Assembly: GCA_022579005.1 (NCBI GenBank)
Contig: MU401762.1
Coordinates: 1-38,269, forward strand
Reading direction: 5' to 3'
Source of the DNA: Poronia punctata
Lineage: Eukaryota > Ascomycota > Sordariomycetes > Xylariales > Xylariaceae
DNA length: 38,269 nucleotides
In this document: piece after piece, positions 11,485-22,541 of the stretch
Layout of the letters: every line of letters starts with the position of its first letter
Numbering within the stretch: position 1 is the stretch's first letter
Made by a program: the position numbers and the translations under genes
The notes under the pieces: model-generated
The model's input: only the letters and a program-made list of their open reading frames with translations
What the model was told of the DNA's origin: nothing
The model's database searches: none

Positions 11485-13431
11485 ATCAAGACGGCGGGGT
11501 TGCCTAGACTTCATAATAGGCTTTTGGTGGTAGGGATTGAGATTGTTTGATCGGAACATGATATTCCCGTGTTGTTGAAAAGAGAATGGGTATGGAAAAT
11601 GTTTATCATGGTGTTCACGATGCTTCTCCAGGGGGAGGGGCTACTGTTTGGTGCGGTGAGGTGTTTTGCATAAGCGGCGGAGTCTTGTCTTTTCCTACAA
11701 ACTGGCATACTTTTTTTTCCCCTTGGACTTGTTGCATTATGGTTGTCTCTTAGACCCTGTACGATCCCTTTTCTTTTACATAAATGTCTATGGCGAGGCA
11801 AGAAACACCACCTCAAACGATCCAAACACATCCTACAGAACTATCATCACTTTTACACCGCATACTAACTACCGCATACATATATTATATACATACATAC
11901 AGGAGCGCTAATAAATATACGAAATACCTCTTTGTAGGATTGTTTTATCTTATTGCATAAACTTGTTCTCCGTGTCTTTCTGTGGGGTTAGGGGTGCACT
12001 TTCGGATGTGTCTAAGGAAAGATGGCATTGCAAATGTGTAGAGCATACAAGTTGGTCAGCATATCATGTTTGTCATAAGCGATCAGTTGCTTCTATGCTT
12101 GTTGTTTTGATCAAGTTTACTTGAGTTTTACAACCTCTAGGACAAATCAACGCCTTGATATTTATTCACTTGTGGTTGCACGTGGGAAACTTGGTATAAG
12201 CGAACCAGGAAGACAATCTCTGCTGTAAACATTTCTATTACCTACCCACTTACTTTGGCATGACTATTAGCATAGACTAAGTACTAGCGGTAAGTGAGTG
12301 AGTGAGTGAGTGAGTGACGGGAAGAACAGGGGGAGACGGGTTTAAATCTATTAAGCCCTTGCTATTATAACTCATTTTACTAATACATAGCACCAGGCGT
12401 AAGAATGTCACGCATCTTGTATAAAACCCCGTTGTATTAAAATACGTCGGGAATATCTTAACCATAATGTGTTCTGCTAGCATTTTATATCCTCACCCCG
12501 GGTCCCGGGGCATTAAAGAAGAAGTACTCGTAGGGGTTTTGAGACACAGTATCTAAAACACAGTTTGTGCTGTCAGAACTTACTTACTTACTTGTACAAA
12601 CCTAGCATGCGTCCGTGAGCTAATTAGGCGCTCCATATCTGTCCATGTACCTACCTCTCCATCACATGTATGAAGTCCAACAGATTATGTATGTGCGGCC
12701 GTAGAAGAAGGTGCGGTGCATCAAGCCGGGGAAAATGTCTATTCAGAGTTCAGTCCAGTCCCAGTCGAGAGTTTTGAGGAGCTGAAATTCCACTTCCCAA
12801 TTATGGGAAACCGAAGATCGCGATTCGCGAGAAGATCGACACCAGCCCCCCCCTCAAGGTTATTAATGGAAAGTTTCTCATACCTAGTAAATTTCTGGGG
12901 AAGCTTAAACTACTCGTATTACCTAAGCCCACGTAGGTCTTGAACTATCACAACGCATCATGTATCTACATACTGCGACCTACCATACACGTACATCGAG
13001 AACGATTGTTGTTGTCGAAGCGATATGGCACGGAAATGGGGAAAACGGGAAAACAGGGCCTGTGCTATCAATATATTCGATCTAGAATGAAGGCAAGGCG
13101 ATCAAGGACAGTGGCCTTTGACAAGAGAATGTACTGCGAATATTTAGAGTGGCAGAGTCGATATTGAGGGACGAGGCGGTATCCTAGGTTTTGTTACTAT
13201 TATTCTTATCTAAAGGCAAATAATCTAGCTGTATATACTGGCTACAAGATGTCATTCATCGTAGGCCGGCGGTGCTGGCTCATACACCAGGCATAGCAGT
13301 ATCAACAATCTATGTAAACGTCTGGTTGCTTATTGTTACATATAGTCTATTTCTTCAGACCTTGTATTAAACCGTCCACCTCTTATAATACATTATTATT
13401 GTATACAGGGCCGTCTAAGGCCGCCATGTCG
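11485..13431. other. Intergenic region between convergent MAPKKK and Mtg2 genes
   Basis: This stretch holds the 3' ends of two convergent genes and no convincing coding frame. It contains a T/A-rich tract around 11660-11930 suited to 3' processing of the MAPKKK transcript, a GTGA microsatellite (12294-12317), ACTTACTTACTT words near 12581-12592 and a short CCCGGGTCCCGGGG palindrome near 12498-12511. The small frames at 12716-13167 have no recognisable features. Confidence 0.6.
12294..12317. repeat. (GTGA)6 microsatellite
   Basis: Six perfect GTGA units follow the sequence CGGTAA. It lies in the intergenic space and no function is implied. Confidence 0.9.
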
Positions 13432-15252
13432 CTAATTATCCAACAAGCCCAGGATCCAAGGTATAAGTCTGTCGACACCATGACCATTGATAGCACTCAC
13501 TGGGATGGCCACGCAACGCTCGGTCCAGGCATCCTCAACGCCGCTGGGGTGGGGTTCCCGGCCATCTTTGACAGCTTCGAGATAATCCTTTAACTGGGCA
13601 AAATTCTCTTGCGTGTTGGGCAGGTCGCCTTTAGTGGCTATGACGAACCACGGTTTAGAAGCAATGTGTAACCCAGTCGATTCCATCGTCGGCTCCGGGA
13701 GATCTGCGATCATCATTCGGCTTGTAAGGGGACCACTTCCGTCGCCTTCCCAATCGATCCGTTCACTCGCTTCCCGTTCTCTCTCTTCGTCTTCACGCAT
13801 TCGCGCATATAGGCCGACCTCGTTCCATAGAGCCTTTAGCGCCTTGACTGCATCGCCAGCACTGAGATCAATTACAAAAGCGAGAACTCCTGCCCGCTCA
13901 ACGTGACGCAGGAACTCTATGCCGAGTCCACGATCCAGATGTGCACCTTCGATGAGCCCCGGAATATCGGCAATGGTGAAGCGCGCACGGGGCTCTGGGG
14001 CATTCTCGGAATAGTCCTGACCCGACACCACAACAGGCCCAAATCGAGCATCGTGGATGACAGTAGGATGATTGGCGGTAGATGAGCGTTCGGATGACCG
14101 GGTATTCACAACGGGGCGACCCTTGTGGTTATCGAGAACTACGGTACCAATGTTGGGCTGTAACGTCGTGAAAGCCCAGTTCCCGACGCGGGCACGACTA
14201 CGAGTCAAGGCCCGCAACAACGTACTTTTCCCGGCATTCGGAAGCCCGACAAAGCCCACGTCTGCCAAGAGTTTGAGTTCAAGTTCCAACTCCATGCGTA
14301 CGGCCCGTTCCCCCTTGGTCGCGAATAACGGACGAGGTAGATCTTTAGAGACGAAATGCGGGTTACCCAAGCCTCCGATGCCACCAGCAGCCAACAGGAT
14401 CGGGCGAGGTGTAGCGACGGAGAGGTCGAGGTGAATAGGGGCATCGGGTTGGGCGTAGATGCGATCTCGTCGAGGCAAACGGGGCAGTGTCAGGGTACGG
14501 CGCTCGTTAGGCGACATGCCTGGGTACAAGACGAACTTATGCGCATTTGCATGTTTAGGGGGTTCCGGAAGATCCATAGCTAACTGGACAGCATCGCGCT
14601 CACCAGTGCCGGCTTCCTCGGCGGCTTTTGCCGCCGCCTCGGCCTCTCTGACTAACTTGTTATACTCTCGCTCCTTTGCTCTCGCTTCCTGATAGAGGAT
14701 GTTTTCTTCCACCATCGGGTCTATCCTTGATATTTCCCGAACTACTGTGCCAATGGGAACTTGGATGATGATGTCCTCGCCTCGGGCACCACCACGGTTG
14801 CTACCTTGCCCCGTCTTGCCGCGACCAGCACGGAGGATGCGGCGACGTGCGAGCTTGTGTAGAGAGTTTTCGCCTTCTACTGCTTGTATATACACATTGC
14901 CACCGTGTCCACCATCGCCGCCGTTCGCAGGCCCGTTGTCCATGAAAGCCTCGCGGAGGAATGAGATGCAGCCATGACCGCCGCCGCCAGCTTGGATCAT
15001 GAGCTTAGCTTTATCGGCAAAAGTCGAGATGGCATAGTCGTCTGGTGGGGGATTCAGGCGCGAGGTAGGTATTTCATCGCTCGAGTTCGAAATTTGGGTC
15101 CTTTCATTATGACCGGCGGGGGTCGCAGAGGCCGCCGCCGATGTCGAGAGGCCAGTTCGCGCGCATGGTACACGGATCGGGAGAGAGCGGAAAAGGGTTG
15201 GATAGAGGAATGGGAGAAAGAGGGTTGAGCCGGGTGAGCACCGTGGAGGCAT
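13432..15252 (-). CDS. MTG2: Mitochondrial Obg-family GTPase (Mtg2-like), ribosome assembly
   Basis: A single-exon frame of 606 residues. The N-terminus (about 1-40) is rich in Arg, Ser and Ala with few acidic residues, as expected of a mitochondrial presequence. The glycine-rich Obg domain begins near residue 76 (FADKAKLMIQAGGGGHGC) and includes NGGDGGHGGNVY and GRGKTGQG. It is interrupted by a charged, Ala/Glu/Lys-rich insertion at about 182-240 before resuming with LDLSVATPRPILLAAGGIGG. The GTPase domain carries G1 GLPNAGKS (336-343), the G2 threonines FTT (361-363), G3 DIPG (429-432), G4 TKGD (540-543) and G5 VSA (585-587). Known family role: GTP-dependent maturation of the large mitochondrial ribosomal subunit. 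G4 reads TKGD where NKxD is more usual; Thr at that place is tolerated in some GTPases. The start at 15252 is the first ATG and keeps the presequence. Confidence 0.93.
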   Translation of the reverse strand: MPPRCSPGSTLFLPFLYPTLFRSLPIRVPCARTGLSTSAAASATPAGHNERTQISNSSDEIPTSRLNPPPDDYAISTFADKAKLMIQAGGGGHGCISFLREAFMDNGPANGGDGGHGGNVYIQAVEGENSLHKLARRRILRAGRGKTGQGSNRGGARGEDIIIQVPIGTVVREISRIDPMVEENILYQEARAKEREYNKLVREAEAAAKAAEEAGTGERDAVQLAMDLPEPPKHANAHKFVLYPGMSPNERRTLTLPRLPRRDRIYAQPDAPIHLDLSVATPRPILLAAGGIGGLGNPHFVSKDLPRPLFATKGERAVRMELELELKLLADVGFVGLPNAGKSTLLRALTRSRARVGNWAFTTLQPNIGTVVLDNHKGRPVVNTRSSERSSTANHPTVIHDARFGPVVVSGQDYSENAPEPRARFTIADIPGLIEGAHLDRGLGIEFLRHVERAGVLAFVIDLSAGDAVKALKALWNEVGLYARMREDEEREREASERIDWEGDGSGPLTSRMMIADLPEPTMESTGLHIASKPWFVIATKGDLPNTQENFAQLKDYLEAVKDGREPHPSGVEDAWTERCVAIPVSAINGHGVDRLIPWILGLLDN

Positions 15253-17419
15253 CCTGACGGCTTAGTATGGATCCGCAGCCTGGCCCTTCTCCTACCTAAG
15301 AGAATGGATCCTCTCGCACCTTGTAAATGCCGGAGCATCAAACAATTGAATATGGTCGATGTACTCGTATCATGAGGTGGGTACCGCTGTACCGAAAACC
15401 GTACAATGCATCGAATTGGAGTTTTGTCAGATAAGATAAGGCCAGGACAAGGGGTTCCTACAGCCCCAGTCAACCTATGCTCAATGGGCTAGACAACATA
15501 TACGCTAGCACCTCTGTGGAATAGCGCCGGTAGCGGCCCGGAGCTTGACGGAATGAGGGAGGTTTTTATTCAAGTTCCCAAGGTTGTGACGGCCGACAGT
15601 CACTATCCCCTCTCAATAGTCAAGCGGACTTGCAGGTGGGCGTTTGACAACGCACCAGTACAGGATAGCCAAGGTAGGCAGGTATCTGAGCTTGCGTGTT
15701 TTCTATTACCTATTAATCATCATCTAAATATGCAATACATCGTTTCATGTCAAGTCGGCTCAGGTCCAACCTCAGACACCAATTCGTCCGAGAATGCAAG
15801 TTGGATATGCAATTGTCTTCATTAGCCGCCGAGAGGTCGGTTAACTGGAACTCGTCCGCTCAAGGCGCGTCCACAAGCGAATTAACTCTGTCTGAACCAA
15901 GCAAGAAGGACCTCAGCGCCGAGAGCACTGTGAAGCGGTGTATGATGAAATGTGCCCTAATAAGCGTCCAAGACATTGTAGGTACGTGTACGTTGTATGA
16001 TTCTGGTATCCCGGGTACTATCGTGGGTGGCAGGAACTGTGACTTGTCCGATCATCTCCATTCCAACTTACCTAACTTGGGATTAGTGCCTACAACAAAT
16101 CATGTACGCATGTATGTAGAAAGACAGAGAATATATGTGCGCAGGTACTTGTCATTATGATACCTACTACACAAGGTACTACTATGAATGATGTGATTAG
16201 CTGGTATTACGTGTGCATAAGTTGAAGCAGATATTATTCTAAGGCAGCCCAGCCTCCTTTATAAAGTGATATCAAGATGTTACCTTGCCGGCAATACTGA
16301 TGGGGGTCGAATTGGTAGTATTTTGTGGGTTGGTTGGATGAAACGAGATACATAACATATGTGTACTGTGTGCCGGGTGCAGGTGGTTGGGAGTGGTTAG
16401 AGGCTGAATACTATACCTGCCACAGAAGTACAGCGGGATGCTGTACTTACACGTACATTACACACCCCTCTAGTTTGTCCGTTTATTCCTCTTTTATTGC
16501 TGTGTGCGTGTACAAATATACTCTTAAAGGCACAGCAAACACACCAATAGATACAAACCAAGGTCTGGTATAGGTATTTCGACTGGTTCAGATCTGTGTG
16601 TGTCTTTTAAGTTTTCTGCGTCATATCTTCCCTCGTCTACTACAATTTGACCGTTGTGTTCCCTCTACTCATTTTCTCTCTTTAGGTTATAAAAAAAAAA
16701 AAGCATGGAAGTACTTATCTGACTTACAAGTAACCATCTGTCTCTACAAGTATCAATCAGTCTAGGCTTAGGTCGTATCATCTCCAAGGTTCCTTCCTCT
16801 CACAACGGACTTGCATCGATACTATAATTCTTATTCATCTGTCCGTCTCCAGAATCATGTCAGCGTCCCCCCCCCAATCACAAAATTGCTCCCCCCCAAA
16901 ACCCCCTCTCCTTTTTACCCACCCAACCCAGTCCGTGACAGTTTAAAGAAGTAGCTAACAAAATATCTGGGGTGTGCAGCAGTGTCGGCGGATCTGCGAA
17001 CACTCGATTGGGTTACTCTCATGCATGCTGCATACTAAGTAGAAAACCAGCCGGCCCATTTGAGCCACGACAGCCAAATTTTATCTCTTGCCCGGACGTG
17101 GCCATACTCTCTCCTCTCCTCTGCTTCGCTAGACTGCTTTCTTGGACTTCTTGGACTCTCCTGGTCTTCCAAGTCTTCGGGCTTCGCTGGGTTGTCGTGA
17201 CACTTTCCCTAACCTCTGCCGGCTCTCAGTCCTTGTCAATTGGTCTCGTGCATCGTCCCGTTTCTGCAACAGTCTGCATCATCAGCACCACAACGACAAC
17301 AACAAAGCACCACATAACAACTAGCACCACCAGAAGCATCACCATTCTCTCCTCCGCCCTCGCTGCAACTACCGCTGTCAAGTCACTGCTTCTCAGTCTA
17401 TCCTGTCGTTGTTGCTGCG

Positions 17420-17461
<42 letters not shown>

Positions 17462-18160
17462 ACTACTGCTGTTGCTGCTTGTGCTTGTGCTCCTCTGTGG
17501 CTCATCATCCTAGTCCGTGCCGTCAGTTGAAAGCAGTCAGCCAGTCCCCTCCCGCTCTTTCCTCCGAGCCTGGGTCTTGGGAATTGGGTCCTCCCTTCTG
17601 TGCTGTGCTGTATAGTGCTGTGCTGTGTATGGTGGTATGTGTTATACCCCACAACTCCCGTAGAGCCACAGAGCCCATAGCCCATAGAGCCATAGAGCCA
17701 TAGCACCTGCCCGGTGCCCGTCATATCGGCCATATCGGGCTGCAAACTGCCTCTTCCCGCGCTCTAATTTGCTGCCCTCCTTTCCATACCCTCTCCCTTT
17801 CGCCGCATCCGAGAGGGCGGTCAGTTCTGTTCCCTGCAGTACAATCGCGAGCTAGCCAGAGCCCGAATACTACTTGTCCAATTCCCCCTTCTGCCACCAC
17901 GCAGTTCGCTGCAACTCTATCACCGTTGTCCAGGTGGTGTCTGCTGTCTCGTTGTCCGTCTTTCTCTTCATAATACAGGTCAGTTTCCTTTCCGCTTACT
18001 TTCTACCCTCTTCCCTCCTTCCTACTTTATGGACCCTTCTGGGTCACCCATATGGACTACGTTGTACATTAGCACATCATAACCCAACTGTCCCTTATGT
18101 GTACCAACCTCCCATACCGGCTCTCCCCGCCTCCGTCGCCCTCGGCTTCCTGCCGCTAAG
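15253..18160 (+). promoter_or_regulatory. Mtg2 upstream region and long pyrimidine-rich leader of the 18161 gene
   Basis: The first part (15253-16600) should hold the Mtg2 promoter and shows no convincing gene; its small frames look random. From about 16600 the plus strand becomes strongly C/T-rich, with C tracts at 16866-16874 and 16891-16898, a CTG repeat and many CTCTCC runs. This is typical of promoters and long 5' leaders in filamentous fungi. A donor-like CAG/GTCAGT at 17979 and an AG directly before the ATG at 18161 could define a leader intron (17979-18160), which is tentative. The open frame 16972-17703 encodes runs of Cys and Thr from repeats and is not a believable protein. Confidence 0.5.
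17421..17460 (+). repeat. (CTG)13 trinucleotide repeat
   Basis: Thirteen perfect CTG units, with further interrupted units on both sides (17407-17480). It lies in the pyrimidine-rich region 700 bases upstream of the ATG at 18161 and is probably transcribed as leader or promoter DNA. Confidence 0.9.
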
Positions 18161-19014
18161 ATGTATTCCAGGGAGAAACACAAGAAGTCCGTCATTAGGA
18201 TGGACCCAGACTGTGCCATCTGCCATGCCCCTGCCATGCACGCCTGTGATTGCGAGGCCAAGGGGCTAGAGGCCGCAGTTCAGCAAGCAGAGACGCGCAT
18301 GATGCAAAGTGTATATGATCAGATACGGTAAGCTATTCGCTCTGTTTTCACGCGACGTCCACTGTTCACCTCGACACCACGTCGCCGGTGCCGGCAGCCC
18401 TTGATCCTGGCGTTGGTGCTGTGCCATGTCATGCTATGCTATGTCGATACTGGCCGCCGGGCTCGCTGTCGCCAAACTTTCACTAACCTATCGTCAGCTC
18501 TTGGGTTCGAGCACACGCGCAGGATTACATTCTCGAGTACTTCCGACTTCTCACGGATCGGCGAAAGGCCGCACATCAGGAGCAAGTCGAGCGTATAACA
18601 GCACACGCTTATCACTACTACCGCGCACCCCCACACCCCAGCGAACTCCAAGCGGCGCAGGCAGCGCTGAAACGAGGCATTGACGAGGATTGGCAGTCGA
18701 GTGTCCAACGGTATCCCGAGGTCCTAGAGTACTTCTTCAGCCTGGTCGAGATGCAACTCCCACAAGAAGATGATCCTACCGTGAAAGACCCACCATTGAG
18801 CGCTCTTCACGGATCGAGAAAACCCCATAGACGGAGCTCGGTCATAGCTCCGGAAAGCGCCCACGAGCGCCGGAGAAGGACTCCGCCACCACCGGCAATC
18901 GAGCGGAGAACACCCGGACCCCATTTGATCGCGAACCCGATGGCACCTACGCGGTCAGCAAGACGAGGACCTATGCGGCCGCCCACCGCACCCCCTCAAA
19001 GCTATAATTACTAA
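18161..19014 (+). CDS. Conserved uncharacterised fungal protein with CxxCH...CxC cluster
   Basis: Exons 18161-18327 and 18498-19014 encode 227 residues. The intron (18328-18497) has donor GTAAGC, branch CACTAAC (18481-18487) and acceptor CAG, and it joins the frame cleanly at an Arg codon. The protein opens MYSREKHKKSVIRMDPDC and carries Cys18, Cys21, His22, His27, Cys29 and Cys31, a small possible metal-binding knot. A predicted helical middle follows (about 45-150), containing RSWVRAHAQDYILEYFRLL, AHAYHYYRAPPHPSE and DEDWQSSVQRYPEVLEYF. The tail from about 165 is basic, proline-rich and probably disordered. I recall this family from other ascomycete gene sets, but I know no tested function. 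Any name implying ubiquitin ligase or Ubx2 activity would not be supported by what is visible. Codon use and splice sites make it a real gene. Confidence 0.85.
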
Positions 19015-20756
19015 GCGGGCGAGGTCAGGATGGTCGTTGAAGGATCTAATCCCCCAATACTGCCGGTTCAGTGGAAGGAAACAGGCTCTACCTAGATTCC
19101 ATTGTTTTCATACGGCTCGCCTTGTCACCACGATATACCTCGATATTACCCCGCCACCATACTATCGCATACATAACCTCGAGAGTCCAAGGGATACCCC
19201 ATCGCACAAAAGCTTATAGCGCCTTTTGTTCAAAACCGCCTCCACTCCACTCTTCTTTTTTGTGTGCAGCATTTTGCGAACATGCTCTGGTCATTTATTT
19301 CCCTCGGCGTCGAGATTAGTATTTCACGAGACCACGATTTCACGAATTTCTGCAATGCTTTCAAGAGCTAGCGGGGAAGCTACCACGGCTTTGATTCATA
19401 ATCAACATGCATAGCGCCGGTACCGTTGTCTTTTTGGCACCATTTACTCATCATACCTTTTTCTATGTTCATTTTTCTTTGTCTTTTGTTTACCAGCACA
19501 GTTCTCTGTCTTGCAGGTTCAAGGGAAAAAAGAGCCTTTAGACGGCATTTTTCTTTTTCTTGATTCGGCCGGTGTTTGCGGTTGGGAACATGATGATTTC
19601 GAATTCGGGTATCGCGCGGACGGCGCATCAACGGAGTACGGAGTTGGTTTCGACGTACTAATCAAATGCGAGAAGGAACATGGCGAGGCTCGTCGCAACC
19701 AAGTTGTTTAACCGTCGGACTTACGAGCCCGAGCAGAGCAATGAGTGCTCTACTCGAGGGAAAGTGACCGAAAAAAGGAAGCTAGCAAGACGCACAGGCG
19801 GATGACTGATATCTTGATTAAAGAGGTTTGGGTCGGTGGATTAGAAAACACTGGCGCTGTTCGGTTTTCGTTGTTTGCCTCGGTCCAGTGGAAAGAAGGG
19901 CGCCAGGTAAACAAACGTTGGCCGGCCCTTTAAGCTACAGATGATCATGTCGGATCGTCGCGTTGGAAATGCCGGAAACCCCGCGAAGGCTGGCTATCAA
20001 ATATGGTTTTCAATTGCCGGAGCAGAGTATGGAATACGGCTCTGACTTTGGTTGCCTGTCAATCCACCTTGCCAGATCTCCGAGTCCCTAGCAAAATATA
20101 GTAGATTAACAAAACAATATAAAACACTCAATCCATCCATCCGCTTCCTGTCATCCACTGAAACTGCGGCCTCTCCAGTGTTTCCCGTGAAATCAGGACA
20201 CCTCCTGAATTCCAGTCGCCGGCATGGGCAACTAATCCGCCAATCCTATTGTAACCAGCTTCTTATTCGCTCATACATCTACCTCGCGCTACAGTCACTT
20301 TGCCCATAGGGGCCGTAACAACTCGACACGTAAGTAAGAGTATCGTCCGTACAGTGCATAGCACAGCAACCAGCGAATTCGCTCAAATACATAAACCGGA
20401 GTCTGGGCCAGCTGACTCTACAAGACAGTAAATGTCTACCTACTTATGAGAGGCAACGTGTTTTGGCCCCGCTGGAGCACCAAAGAGAAAAAACGACAGA
20501 CAGTCCGGTTTTCTCTGTAAACTTGATCAACCCCTCTTATGTGTTCCAGTTCCAAGTCCAACGTGGCTCCACGTTTCACATATCAGATCAGATCAGATCA
20601 CCAGCTCTCTTTTTTTTTTTTCCCTTTTTTTTTTCTTGAGTTATTATTTTTTTCTCTCTCTAAAATGCACCATATTAGTACGGTACATGCAACATATACT
20701 TGAGTAGGTAGATACGTGATATGCGGATGACTTACATGAGCGACCTATCGTGTAGG

Positions 20757-20788
20757 TTGTGTGTGTGTGTATGTGTGTATGTATGTGT
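20757..20788 (+). repeat. GT/ATGT-rich simple repeat
   Basis: TTGTGTGTGTGTGTATGTG continues into TGTATGTATGTG and then a T tract. It is a simple imperfect dinucleotide/tetranucleotide repeat in non-coding DNA. Confidence 0.75.
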
Positions 20789-22507
20789 TTTTTTCGGTCA
20801 ACCTGTGCTTTGGGATTGGTTAAAGGTGGTGGAACACTGCGTCGTTCTACTCTACTTACTTACTTACTTACATATACCCTTCTTCCTATTTCTCTCTGTG
20901 CACGTGGCTTTAGGTACTTACTTAACTTGGGGAAAGGGGGGGTTTTTGGAGGGGAAGGATTATAGACTTATTTGTTAATGTATTGTATCGTAACTAGGAT
21001 ACTTACTTACTTAGCTAAAGTAGGGATTGGGTTGGATTTTTACAATTATATACTTATGTTTATGAAATATGAGGTAGGTTACCGTACCGTAGGGAAGGAG
21101 GAGAGGTCTCCGATTGCGGATGGACGGATGGACGGGGACAGCTGGGCATGAGGTGGGTACGGGTCACTACGGGCCAAGGCTGGCTGTTGAAGTTCTCCTA
21201 CGATACTAGGTACTACCTTCGTACTTATGTATAACATATCAGGTACATACCCCTACCTACCCATAATTTATACCTACAGCATGTATTTATTTATAATTAT
21301 CCTAGATACCTTTAACGCCGGACGGATAAACCTTCCTTAATAAGGGTGTAAGGGTTAGCTACTTTAAGCTGACATTAAACAGCAGATCGTATTCTTTAAT
21401 CCATGGACTATCTGGGGATACCCTCTACAAAATAGATATATATGTCTATATAATACCAAGCTGACGATATAAAAGACGTGTTAAATTCTAACTATAGCAA
21501 GATCAATCTAAAACACATAAAACAAATTCCCCTATTTAACAACAAGCACGTGGATTTTAACAGCATAAGAGAGGGGGGGAGGAGGGGAAAGGGGAGTGAA
21601 GTGTTTTTCTCTAACCTATTACTTATTCCCTGTTGCTTTCTTACCTACCTACTTACGTGGACGTATGCTACGCACGTAGATTTAGATAGGTAGACAATGT
21701 ATTAGTCCAGAATCTTTTCTGCAAGTATATCCTGCTTTCATATATATGATTTACTTAACCTAGGGTGTGTATATTATACATATAAGAAGTTTTGTAAGTC
21801 TGAATTTCCTAGACTTTCCCATGCATACCTGGATATGTATATTTCCATGGTAATGATAGAGAACTTCCCTCTAACTTGTAAATGCCAAAGTAAGTAGCTT
21901 CTTCATTTACCCAGAGGTCTACCTACCTACCTAGGTATGTAATCTAACATATCAACTTACTTTACTTGTGGCGCGAGCGTAAGATGGACGAGCTTCTCGC
22001 TAGCCAGCTCCTTAACGTCACTTACCTAACCAACACACGTCCACCCAAAATATACTTGTATATTGACGGAGTGGGTATATATGTACAGTACGTGTAGATG
22101 TGGTTCCATCTAGAATTAGGTAGGTAGTATAGATAGAAAATACCATGCATGGCATGGCATGTATCCATCCATTCATCCAACCAAGGTTGCTTTCCAATAC
22201 ACACTACTCGTAGATCTAGATACTTCACTCACCTAACCTAACCCAACCTATTATCAGAATGGATTCATCTTTTGATACCTACATAATATCTCAAATGTAA
22301 TAAAAATCAACGTCTCCTCTTATATTGCTTAGATCAAGTAAGGTAAGGTACCTAGCTATGCAAAAAGGTCACGAGACCGAACTCGGCGTGTATCACGCTC
22401 AAGCACGCAAACGCAACGGTATAAGGTAGGTTTGGTATTAAAATGGGACTGACTTCTACATAACAACAAGTTAACCTAGTCACATACAATACATCACATA
22501 CTAGGAA

Positions 22508-22541
22508 GGGGGGGGGGGGGGGGAGAAGAAGAAGAAGAAGA
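22508..22541 (+). repeat. G16 homopolymer followed by an AGA repeat
   Basis: Sixteen consecutive G residues (22508-22523) run directly into AGAAGAAGAAGAAGAAGA. The whole purine-only strand extends beyond 30 bases and could form triplex or stacked structures. Homopolymer length in an assembly is often uncertain. Confidence 0.85.

Noticed and set aside
15747..16160. 137-codon plus-strand frame upstream of the CT-rich leader
   Set aside because: Random-looking composition and codon use, no recognisable motif.
16972..17703. 243-codon open frame on the plus strand
   Set aside because: It is made of translated CTG and CT repeats (poly-Cys, poly-Thr/Ser) within a pyrimidine-rich leader and resembles no folded protein.
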